Below, in pieces: positions 1 to 5,880 of a DNA stretch of 7,606 nt. Origin of the DNA: DASUNQ01 sp036277075 (lineage in GTDB: Bacteria > Acidobacteriota > Thermoanaerobaculia > Multivoradales > UBA5704); assembly GCA_036277075.1 (NCBI GenBank), contig DASUNQ010000079.1:1-7606 (forward strand), read 5' to 3'. Position numbers and translations under genes: made by a program. Position 1 is the first letter of the stretch, and each line of letters starts with the position of its first letter. The notes under the pieces were generated by a model. It ran no database searches and was not told the DNA's origin. It saw only the letters and a program-made list of their open reading frames with translations.

Positions 1-108
1 GACGGCGGGGACGCCCGCCCAGTAGCCGGCGAGGAGCCCGGCGCTCTCCAGCCCCAGCGCCGCCTGGTGCGAGTGCTGGCGCCCGGGATGGGTGACCAGC
101 ACGCTCAT
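1..108 (-). CDS. Glycosyltransferase, N-terminal 36 residues only (cut by window edge)
   Basis: The frame opens MSVLVTHPGRQHSHQAALGL and continues ESAGLLAGYWAGVP to the edge. A first strand ending in HPGRQHSHQ, followed by a helix and 'AGLL..Y..GVP', is the N-terminus of a recognisable group of GT4-type glycosyltransferases, so a further sugar-adding enzyme is inferred. The donor domain and catalytic motifs lie outside. ATG 108 overlaps the polymerase stop as ATGA, like the other junctions, and gives the family's usual N-terminus, but has no Shine-Dalgarno at normal spacing. An in-frame ATG at 120 would add MAPP and has GGAG (133-130) nine bases away, so it is a real alternative. Confidence 0.72.
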   Translation of the reverse strand, partial: MSVLVTHPGRQHSHQAALGLESAGLLAGYWAGVPAV

Positions 109-1550
109 GGGCGGTGCCATGCGGCGCGGCTCCGGGTCAGCGCGGGCACGGGAACCGGCAGCATCGGCCGGTGCGGCCGCGGGGCCGCGGCCGCCGCCGC
201 GGCGCGCACCGCCTCGCGGTCCAGTCTCATGGCGGTCAAGAGCAGCCCCCCGAGGAGCCAGTAGTAGACGCCCATCGTCGGATCGAAGACCACGGCGCCG
301 GGGAGCTGGGCGAGGAAGATCAGGAAGGCCGCGGTGGCCAGCGCGCGGTGGAACCGCGTGCGCAGCCGCAGCGCCTGGCCGAGCGCGAAGACGACCAGGT
401 ACAGCCGCACGAAGTAGACGAGGACGAAGCCGAGCGGCCCCAGCTCGAGCATCACGCGGCCGCTCTCGACCTCCGGCCGGTCGCCGCGCAGCCAACTGTA
501 GGGCAGCGTCTGCGAGGCGACCGCGGCGGCCGCCTGGTGCGTGGCGCCGATGCCGAAGCCGAAGAACCCGGCTTCGTCCATGGAGGTGAACGGGGCGACG
601 AAAGGGGCCGCGATGCGGCTGCGCACGTCGCCGCGGCCGGCCGCCCGCCCGCGGAACGCCTCGAAGGCGTCCGGCGCGGCGTAGCCGAGGACCGCCGCGA
701 GCAGACCCAGGACCAGCACCTGCCGTCCGATCGCCGCGGCGCGCCCGCGCTCGCGCACGACGGCGAGCAGCCAGTAGATCGGGAAGAGGAGCACGATGAG
801 GAAGACCGGGCCGCGGGAGCCGGTCATCAGCATCCCGAGCAGCGTCATCGCCAGGGCGAGGTAGAGCGCGAGCTGCCCGCGCCAGCGCCAGCGCTGCACG
901 GCGAGCAGGGTGAGCAGCAGGACCGCCGTCACCAGCAGGTACGAGGAGTAGCCGGTGATGTAGGAGAAGGTGGCGGTCACCCGCACGTGCGCCGAGCTGC
1001 CGAACGTGGAGACGTACCCGGCGTCCTGCGAGGCGCGGGCGTAGGTGTTGAGCGCGCTCGAGGAGGGGCTCAGGAACTGCGCCGCCGCGAGGAGCCCCAC
1101 CGGGATCGCCAGCAGCGCGTACCGGCGCACGAAGCGGTAGACGGCGGCGTCGTCGGGGAAGACCGCCGGCAGAACGAAGAGCAGAGGCACGTACCAGAAG
1201 TAGGCCTTGAAGCCGAGGATCCCGACGAGCACGCCGGGCAGGCGCGGGTTGAAGGCCTGCGCCAGCCCGTAGGCGGCGCCCAGGGCGAGAGCGAGCCAGA
1301 GGGCCGGCGCGTGCGCGACCGGCGCGCGCCGCCGCCGGTGCGCGAGGAACCCGGCGTAGGCGGCGAGCAGGAGCACGTCCTTCGCGAAGTAGACGAGGTC
1401 CTGAGCGCCGGGGACGACCCACTTGCGCACCGCCCCCTCGACGATCAGCAGCACCAGGACGGCCTGGACGGCCAGGCGCCAGCGGGTGAACGCCCAGAGC
1501 GCCGCGACGGCGCCGCCGAGCATCAGCAGGAACCGGAGGTCCACGGTCAA
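105..1550 (-). CDS. O-antigen polymerase/ligase-like membrane protein (Wzy role)
   Basis: This 481-residue integral membrane protein has about 11-13 hydrophobic helices (for example near 6-22, 57-70, 83-99, 107-131, 144-160, 202-219, 226-243, 248-266, 276-291, 368-395, 403-420, 427-441). A large hydrophilic loop at 292-367 sits before the last helices, as in Wzy/WaaL proteins. Visible signatures are VEGAVRKWVVPGAQDLVYFAK (37-57), LMTGSRGP (241-248), GFGIGATHQA (331-340) and EVESGRVMLELGPLGF (360-375). The inferred role is joining lipid-linked repeat units on the outer face of the inner membrane; ligation to an acceptor is the alternative. The start is uncertain: TTG 1550 gives the four-base overlap and GGAG nine bases upstream, whereas GTG 1544 would shorten it by two residues. 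The tail (445-481) is Ala/Pro/Arg-rich. Confidence 0.86.
   Translation of the reverse strand: MTVDLRFLLMLGGAVAALWAFTRWRLAVQAVLVLLIVEGAVRKWVVPGAQDLVYFAKDVLLLAAYAGFLAHRRRRAPVAHAPALWLALALGAAYGLAQAFNPRLPGVLVGILGFKAYFWYVPLLFVLPAVFPDDAAVYRFVRRYALLAIPVGLLAAAQFLSPSSSALNTYARASQDAGYVSTFGSSAHVRVTATFSYITGYSSYLLVTAVLLLTLLAVQRWRWRGQLALYLALAMTLLGMLMTGSRGPVFLIVLLFPIYWLLAVVRERGRAAAIGRQVLVLGLLAAVLGYAAPDAFEAFRGRAAGRGDVRSRIAAPFVAPFTSMDEAGFFGFGIGATHQAAAAVASQTLPYSWLRGDRPEVESGRVMLELGPLGFVLVYFVRLYLVVFALGQALRLRTRFHRALATAAFLIFLAQLPGAVVFDPTMGVYYWLLGGLLLTAMRLDREAVRAAAAAAAPRPHRPMLPVPVPALTRSRAAWHRP
173..194 (-). repeat. Perfect 10-bp inverted repeat near the end of the polymerase-like gene
   Basis: GCGGCCGCGG (173-182) is matched by CCGCGGCCGC (185-194) with two bases between, all G or C. 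It lies in the Ala-rich tail of the polymerase-like protein, about 65 bases before its stop. No T tract follows on the minus strand, so it is not a standard terminator. It could slow ribosomes or stabilise RNA, but low-complexity Ala/Pro/Arg codons also produce such repeats. Confidence 0.35.
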
Positions 1551-2602
1551 CGCGCCCCGCTCCGCGCCACCTCGGCGCGCCCGCGCGGCCGGCGCCGGAC
1601 GGCCGCCGCCAGCGTCTCCAGGTATCGCTCCGCCACGCGGGCGCTGCCGTGCCGCGCCAGGTGCTCGGCGGCGGGGTCGAGGCACGCTGCGCGCGCCCGC
1701 GGATCGTGCAGCAGCTCCGCCAGCGCGCGCGCCAGGGCCGGCACGTCGCCGTTCGGGAAGGTGCGCCCACAGGGGCCGATCGCCTCGCCGAGTCCGCCCC
1801 CGGCCGAGCCCACGACCGCGCAGCCGCAGGCGATCCCCTCGAGCGCCACGATGCCGAACGGCTCGTCGTAGCGCGAGGGGACGACGAGGACCCGGTGGGC
1901 GTTGAGGAGGCGCACCAGCGCTTGGCCGGTGACGGTGCCGCGGAAATCGACCTGCCCGCCGATCCGCAGCCGCGCCGCCCGCTCCTCGAGGCGCGGCCGC
2001 TCCGGCCCGTCCCCGGCGACGGTGAGCCCCGGCCGCACCCCCTGCCGGGCGAGCAGGGCCAAGGCGTCGAGGAGCAGGTCGATCCCCTTGTCCGACACCA
2101 GCCGCCCCACCGCGACGAGGTCGCGGCCGCGCTCGACGTCCGGCAGCACGTGGAAGAGCCCATCGCGGTAGGCGTTCGGGATGACGGTGGAGGGCGTCGC
2201 GAGGTCCGCCGCGACCGCGCGGCTCACCGCGATGGACGCCGACGCCCGGCGCAGGAGGACGCGCTTCAGCCGGTCTCGCCAGGCGATCCGCCCGTCGCCG
2301 CGGCGGTACCAGCTGTGGTGCGAGACGACCCACGGCCGCCGCACCACCAGCAGCGGCCAGAGCCCGCGCAAGCTGACGTTGGCCTGGAAGAAGACGTCGC
2401 ACCAGCGGGTCCAGCGCAGCAGCTCGCGCGGCCCCGGGCGCCGGACCACGCGGTAAGAGTCTTCGCCGTCCGTGCCGGGCGTGCGCGTGACGACCGCGAC
2501 CTCCTGCCCCGCGGCGGCGAGCTCCGCCGCCAGCGTCGCGACGTGGATCTCCAGGCCCCCCACCTGAGGCAGGAAGGCGGGAGAGTAGAGGAGCACCCTC
2601 AT
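1547..2602 (-). CDS. Glycosyltransferase family 4 protein (fourth GT4 of the run)
   Basis: This 351-residue protein is the most canonical GT4 enzyme of the window, resembling the PimA/MshA-type fold. MRVLLYSPAFLPQVGGLEIH (1-20) carries the Gly-Gly acceptor loop; VVSHHSWYRRGDGRIAWRD (92-110) follows. The donor domain shows VIPNAYRDGLF (140-150), VAVGRLVSDKGIDLLLDA (163-180, with R167 and K172), AGDGPERPRLE (196-206), the EX7E pair E247/E255 in YDEPFGIVALEGIACG, and VVGSAGGGLGEAI (263-275). ATG 2602 overlaps the upstream stop as ATGA. A GGAG is 11 bases upstream but lies inside a perfect inverted repeat (2604-2620). The open frame continues to 3367, but that extension is Arg/Ala/Pro-rich shadow of the preceding gene. 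Its C-terminal tail is Arg-rich (336-351). Donor sugar is unknown. Confidence 0.94.
   Translation of the reverse strand: MRVLLYSPAFLPQVGGLEIHVATLAAELAAAGQEVAVVTRTPGTDGEDSYRVVRRPGPRELLRWTRWCDVFFQANVSLRGLWPLLVVRRPWVVSHHSWYRRGDGRIAWRDRLKRVLLRRASASIAVSRAVAADLATPSTVIPNAYRDGLFHVLPDVERGRDLVAVGRLVSDKGIDLLLDALALLARQGVRPGLTVAGDGPERPRLEERAARLRIGGQVDFRGTVTGQALVRLLNAHRVLVVPSRYDEPFGIVALEGIACGCAVVGSAGGGLGEAIGPCGRTFPNGDVPALARALAELLHDPRARAACLDPAAEHLARHGSARVAERYLETLAAAVRRRPRGRAEVARSGAR
1560..1563 (-). promoter_or_regulatory. Shine-Dalgarno GGAG upstream of the polymerase-like gene
   Basis: GGAG is nine bases before TTG 1550 but 15 bases before GTG 1544. The spacing therefore favours the rare TTG start for the polymerase-like gene. 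Confidence 0.4.
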
Positions 2603-3597
2603 GCGCGGAGCCGCTCCGCGAAGGCGGCCGCCTGCCGCGCCAGGGAGTGCTCCGCGTACCAGGCGCGCGCCGCGTCCGCCACCGCCTGCGGGTCGACGGG
2701 GGCCGGCCGGCGCGGGCTCCAGTGCGGCGGCGGGCCGCTCGCCTCGCCGTTCCTCCAAGCGCACACCGGCAGCACGCCGTGGGCGCAGTAGGCCGCGAAG
2801 GCGGTGGACTTGCCCAGGAACCCCGGCGGGTAGGCGGTGAAGCCGGCCACCACGTCGAGGAGCCGCGCACTGATCTCCGCCGCCGGCAGCACGCCGAGCT
2901 GGCGCACCCGCGACCCGTCGAGCCGCGCCGGGGCGCCGGCCGGAGGCCCGGCGTCCCAGACCTCCTCGATCTCCAGGCCCCGGCAGGCGGCGAGCAGCTC
3001 CGCCTGGCGCCCCTCCCAGGCGCGCCGGCGCACGCCGGCGCCGCCGAAGAGCAGGAGGCGGCGCGGGCGCTCGGCGAGCGGCGGGACGGCCGCGGGCTCG
3101 CCGACGGTGGAGAAGACCGGCCTCACGTCGATGGCGACGTCGCGGCGCCAACGGCGCAGGATCCCGGCGTAGCGGTCGAGGCTGGTCACCGCGGCGTCCG
3201 ACAGACGGAGCAGCCGCGCCGCGAGCTGCCGCTGGCGCGGGCGCAGCCAGAAGGAGCTGCGCCAGGGCGGGCCGCTGGCGTGCACCTCGTGGAACATGGT
3301 GATCAGGCGGCGCGACGGTGCCGCGGCCTTCCAGCGGGTGAGCGCCTCGACGAGCCAGCCGGGGCATCCGCGGCGCTGATAGCCGTAGTTCACGTAATGG
3401 AGCAGGACCGTGCGCTCGGCCGCGAGGGCGGCGGCCAGCTCGTCCGGGCGCCGCGCCGGCAGGGCGGCGGCGGCGAGGCAGCGACCGTGGAACCCTCGCT
3501 CGGCCAAAGCGCCGCCGAGCGTCAGTGCGAAGTTTCCGACCCCCTCTTCGGGAGGGGGCAGCGCGGGGACGAGCTGGACCAGCCGCGACTCCGTCAC
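2599..3597 (-). CDS. Divergent GT-B-like glycosyltransferase
   Basis: The protein has 332 residues. The N-terminus has VQLVPALPPPEEGVGNFAL (7-25), which resembles the first strand and acceptor loop of GT-B transferases that begin '..LVPslPP..dGVGdyA'. Further conserved-looking blocks are LLHYVNYGYQRRGCPGWL (65-82), MFHEVHASGPPWRSSFWL (101-118), LLLFGGAGVRRRAW (181-194) and GFTAYPPGFLGKSTAFAAY (252-270). The typical GT4 EX7E and GR-x4-KG motifs are absent; the GFLGKSTAFAAYCAHG segment sits where EX7E would be. I infer a GT-B protein of a divergent family, probably adding one sugar in this pathway, with a non-catalytic or modifying role as the alternative. GTG 3597 is the first start in its frame for at least 60 bases upstream, and has GGAG seven bases away. 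Its stop overlaps the next ATG by four bases. Confidence 0.8.
   Translation of the reverse strand: MTESRLVQLVPALPPPEEGVGNFALTLGGALAERGFHGRCLAAAALPARRPDELAAALAAERTVLLHYVNYGYQRRGCPGWLVEALTRWKAAAPSRRLITMFHEVHASGPPWRSSFWLRPRQRQLAARLLRLSDAAVTSLDRYAGILRRWRRDVAIDVRPVFSTVGEPAAVPPLAERPRRLLLFGGAGVRRRAWEGRQAELLAACRGLEIEEVWDAGPPAGAPARLDGSRVRQLGVLPAAEISARLLDVVAGFTAYPPGFLGKSTAFAAYCAHGVLPVCAWRNGEASGPPPHWSPRRPAPVDPQAVADAARAWYAEHSLARQAAAFAERLRA
2604..2620 (-). repeat. Perfect 8-bp inverted repeat covering the Shine-Dalgarno of the next gene
   Basis: CGCGGAGC (2604-2611) and GCTCCGCG (2613-2620) are perfect inverted copies around one base; in RNA a 7-bp stem with a 3-base loop is feasible. It ends two bases before ATG 2602 and contains the GGAG (2617-2614 on the minus strand). 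It could hide the ribosome-binding site until the upstream gene is translated through it. An 8-bp repeat is also plausible by chance in this composition. Confidence 0.35.
3540..3558 (-). repeat. Small inverted repeat (7-bp stem) in the 5' end of a coding region
   Basis: CCCCCTC (3540-3546) pairs perfectly with GAGGGGG (3552-3558) around a 5-base loop. It begins about 39 bases after GTG 3597 and encodes the Pro-Glu-Gly loop of the divergent glycosyltransferase. There is no T tract, so it is not a terminator. Stems like this are common by chance at this GC content, so a function is not claimed. Confidence 0.3.
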
Positions 3598-3644
3598 GGC
3601 TTCGCTCCGACGACCAGCGAGGCCTCGCGCTCGAGGACGGTCAC
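3594..3644 (-). other. Possible 16-codon mini-ORF bridging two glycosyltransferase genes
   Basis: GTG at 3644 overlaps the upstream TGA (3643-3641) by four bases. The frame runs 16 codons, MTVLEREASLVVGAKP, to a TGA at 3596-3594 that in turn overlaps the next gene's GTG (3597) by four bases. It therefore fills the only gap in the operon and reproduces the overlap seen at every other junction. It has no Shine-Dalgarno of its own at proper spacing, so it could be translated only by coupling. I recognise no domain. It could be a coupling relay, the stub of a deleted gene, or chance open frame in GC-rich DNA. Confidence 0.25.
3605..3608 (-). promoter_or_regulatory. Shine-Dalgarno GGAG for the divergent glycosyltransferase starting at 3597
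   Basis: GGAG lies seven bases before GTG 3597, within the possible mini-ORF. It gives this gene its own initiation signal and supports the chosen start. Confidence 0.55.
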
Positions 3645-4804
3645 GGCCGCGCCGCCTGCAGCCGCTCCAGCGGCGCGCCCGGGGCCGCGGCGAGCCCCTC
3701 GATCAGCTCCGTCCAGGCGGGCGCGAGGCGCTCCCAGGCGTGCCGCTCCGCGATCCCGCGCGCCTGCGCGCCGAGCCCTGCCGCGAGCGCCGGATCGGCG
3801 AGCAGACGCCGCACCGCACGGACGATCGCCGCAGCGTCGGCGGGCGGCACGAAGAGGACGCTCTCACCGTCGCGCAGCAGGTCCGGCGCCGCGCCGACCG
3901 GCGTCGTCACGATCGGCAGCGCCGCCGCCATCGCTTCGAGGAGAGAGAGGCTCGATCCTTCGGCGAGGGTGGGGAAGACGAAGAGGTCGGCCGCGCGCAG
4001 CTCCGCGGCGACGAGCTGCCGCCCCGCCGAGGCGACGACGCGTACGCGGTCCCGCAGGTCGGCCGGGAACGCGGCGAGCACCGCCTGCGGGTCGGTGCGC
4101 GTCCCGACGCAGGCGAGCTCGAGGTCCGGCCGCTCCGCCGCCAGGGCGGCGAAGGCTTCGACCAGGTAGCGCACCCCCTTGCCGTCCAGCCACTGCCCGA
4201 GGAAGAGCAGGCGCCGCAGCGGCGCCCGGGCGCGGCGCTCCACGAACGCCTCCGGCGGGGCCGCGTTGGGGACCACGACGACCTTCTCGGGCCGCGCCCA
4301 GCGACGCGCCACCAGCGCGGCGCGCTCCGCCCGGTTGAGGCAGGCGACCAGGTCCGAGCGCCGGCAGGCCAGGCGCAGGAGGACGGGCATCACCGCCTCC
4401 TGGAAGAGCCGGAAGCGAAGACGGAACGGCCGGCCGCCGCGCCGTCGCTCCGCGCGCATGGCGCGGTAGTGGAGCGGTTCCAGGCCGTGGAACTGGGTGA
4501 TCGCGCGCAGACCGGCGAGGCGCGGATCGAGCCGGCGCGCGACCAGCGCGGCCCACCCGGAAAAGGAGTGGAACACCGCCACGTCGGGGAGCGTTTCGGA
4601 CCGCCGCAGCCGGCGGGCGACGGCGAGAGGGAAGAGGAGGGGTCGCCAGCGCGGCGGGCGCCCGGCGAGCTCCGTGCAGTCCTCGGGCGCCAGCACCTCG
4701 GTGCGGTGGCCGCGCGCCTCCAGGAGCGACGCCCGCGCGCAGGTCCAGGCGTAGACGGCGGTGCACGGATCCTTCGGCCCGTGGATGACGAAGAGGACCC
4801 TCAT
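3641..4804 (-). CDS. Glycosyltransferase family 4 protein (third of the run)
   Basis: This is a 387-residue GT-B enzyme. It starts MRVLFVIHGPKDP, which lacks the usual Gly-Gly loop but keeps the helix WTCARASLLEARGH (20-33). ITQFHGLEPLHYRAM (102-116) is a conserved acceptor-domain segment. The donor half has VVVVPNAAPPEAF (175-187), LFLGQWLDGKGVRYLVEAF (200-218, where Gln replaces the common Arg and K209 is kept), the EX7E pair E282/E290 in AEGSSLSLLEAM, and VTTPVGAAPDLL (299-310). ATG 4804 overlaps the upstream TGA by four bases and follows a strong GGGGAGGA. An in-frame extension to 5182 is compositional shadow. The stop at 3641 is followed by the only gap in the cluster. Sugar specificity is unknown. 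Confidence 0.93.
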   Translation of the reverse strand: MRVLFVIHGPKDPCTAVYAWTCARASLLEARGHRTEVLAPEDCTELAGRPPRWRPLLFPLAVARRLRRSETLPDVAVFHSFSGWAALVARRLDPRLAGLRAITQFHGLEPLHYRAMRAERRRGGRPFRLRFRLFQEAVMPVLLRLACRRSDLVACLNRAERAALVARRWARPEKVVVVPNAAPPEAFVERRARAPLRRLLFLGQWLDGKGVRYLVEAFAALAAERPDLELACVGTRTDPQAVLAAFPADLRDRVRVVASAGRQLVAAELRAADLFVFPTLAEGSSLSLLEAMAAALPIVTTPVGAAPDLLRDGESVLFVPPADAAAIVRAVRRLLADPALAAGLGAQARGIAERHAWERLAPAWTELIEGLAAAPGAPLERLQAARP

Positions 4805-5880
4805 CGCGTCCTCCCCGCCAGCGCCGTGGCCTCGTACTCCGCGGCGATCCGATCCCAGGCGCAGCGCCGCTCGTAGGGTCCCCAATCCGCCGCGACCGGC
4901 GCGAGGTCGGGCTCGTCCGGCGGCGGAAAGGGGCGGAGGGCCTGCGGCAGCAGCGCGCGCAGGTCCGACACCCCGCCGGCGTCGGTGGCGAAGACCGGCA
5001 TGCCCGACTCCAGCATCTCGTTGAGGCTGATCCCCCACCCCTCGGCGTGGCTGGTGAAGAGGCCGGCGTCGTGGACGGCGAGGAGGGACGGCAGGTCGGC
5101 GCGCGCGAACCGGGGCACCAGGCGCACCCGGCCCGCGGCGAGGAGGGGCTCGGGGACGTCCCGCCGCGCGCCCTCGCCGCATCCCGCGATCGTGAAGGTG
5201 TCGCCCGGCCGGACCGCGGCGCGGCGGGTCAAGAAGCGCACCAGCCGGTCCGTGCCCTTGTGGCGCGCCCAGCGGCCGATCCAGAGCCAGCGCACGCCGG
5301 AGCCGTTGGGCGGCCGGCGGCCGGCGCGGACGCGGGCGAGCGCCTCGCGCTCGCCGGGGGCGAGGCCGTTGAGGTAGAGCGCCAGCTTGGGACGGGTCCA
5401 GGGGAGGTTCCGCGCCATCCAGTCGCGCTCGCGCGAGCCGAGGCAGAGGATGGTGTCGGCGCGGCGCCAGCCGGCGAGCACGGCGGCGCAGAGCCGCGCG
5501 CCGTACGCGAGGTGGAACGCGCTGCGCAGCGGGTGGCGGGCGAGGCCGCCCAGCTCCCCCCGGGCCTCGGCGGCGAAGTAGAGGAGGTCAGGCTGGACGC
5601 TGCGTGCGACGATGAGCGGGGAGCCGGGCAGACCCGGTCCGATGGCGATCGGCGGCAGGTCGACGGCGTCGAACGGCGCCGCCGTGGCGAGGTAGCCCCG
5701 TACCCGCTCGCGGTGCCAGCGCCACGTGTGCCGCCCCCGCAGCTCCGCCGGCGGCGACCCGCTCGCCCAGGAGACCACCTCGTGGCCGCGAGCGGCGAGC
5801 GCGTCGGCGAGGTTGAGCGCCACCTGCGCGGCGCCGAGCTCGGGCTGCGAGCGGCCGAAGGTGACGACGAGGATCCTCAC
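4801..5880 (-). CDS. Glycosyltransferase family 4 protein (second of the run)
   Basis: The protein has 359 residues and begins MRILVVTFGRS, the usual first beta strand of a GT-B enzyme. The motif SQPELGAAQVALNLADAL (11-28) is the acceptor-side loop and helix. The donor half has WLWIGRWARHKGTDRL (198-213, with R203 and K208), TIAGCGEG (230-237), the EX7E pair E280/E288 in HAEGWGISLNEMLESG, and FATDAGGVSDL (297-307). The frame stays open upstream to an ATG at 6003, but those 41 residues are Arg/Pro/Gly-rich shadow sequence over the preceding gene. GTG at 5880 is preferred because it gives the family N-terminus, a four-base GTGA overlap with the upstream stop, and a GGAG six bases away. Its middle region (residues 60-125) is Ala/Leu-rich with no motif I can assign, so the acceptor is unknown. 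Confidence 0.92.
   Translation of the reverse strand: MRILVVTFGRSQPELGAAQVALNLADALAARGHEVVSWASGSPPAELRGRHTWRWHRERVRGYLATAAPFDAVDLPPIAIGPGLPGSPLIVARSVQPDLLYFAAEARGELGGLARHPLRSAFHLAYGARLCAAVLAGWRRADTILCLGSRERDWMARNLPWTRPKLALYLNGLAPGEREALARVRAGRRPPNGSGVRWLWIGRWARHKGTDRLVRFLTRRAAVRPGDTFTIAGCGEGARRDVPEPLLAAGRVRLVPRFARADLPSLLAVHDAGLFTSHAEGWGISLNEMLESGMPVFATDAGGVSDLRALLPQALRPFPPPDEPDLAPVAADWGPYERRCAWDRIAAEYEATALAGRTR
4809..4816 (-). promoter_or_regulatory. Strong Shine-Dalgarno GGGGAGGA for the glycosyltransferase starting at 4804
   Basis: This is the best ribosome-binding sequence in the window. Its GGAGG core ends five bases before ATG 4804, and it fixes that start over upstream in-frame codons. 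It may let this gene be translated independently of coupling. Confidence 0.7.

Noticed and set aside
114..1871. 585-codon plus-strand open frame opposite the polymerase-like and fourth GT4 genes
   Set aside because: Its translation is dominated by Arg, Gly, Ala, Glu and Gln with no recognisable domain. It is the antisense shadow of genes with extreme third-position GC.
105..2870. Possible 921-residue fusion of the fourth GT4 region with the polymerase-like protein
   Set aside because: The frame is open far upstream, but those residues are out-of-frame Arg/Pro/Ala translation of a real GT4 gene. The TTGA overlap marks separate proteins.
1547..3367. Possible 606-residue two-domain glycosyltransferase
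   Set aside because: The extra N-terminal 255 residues are a shadow of the divergent transferase. A clean GT-B N-terminus starts at ATG 2602.
3598..3640. Promoter or terminator in the 43-base gap
   Set aside because: There is no -35/-10-like pair, no stem followed by a T tract, and the gap is too short for both. A mini-ORF is the only structure seen.
2647..4338. 563-codon plus-strand open frame opposite two glycosyltransferase genes
   Set aside because: The product is low-complexity and turns into almost pure Arg/Ala/Pro/Gly. The minus strand carries clear protein motifs over the same bases.
3410..4876. 488-codon plus-strand open frame
   Set aside because: The translation is low-complexity and charged with no motif, overlapping three well-supported minus-strand genes.
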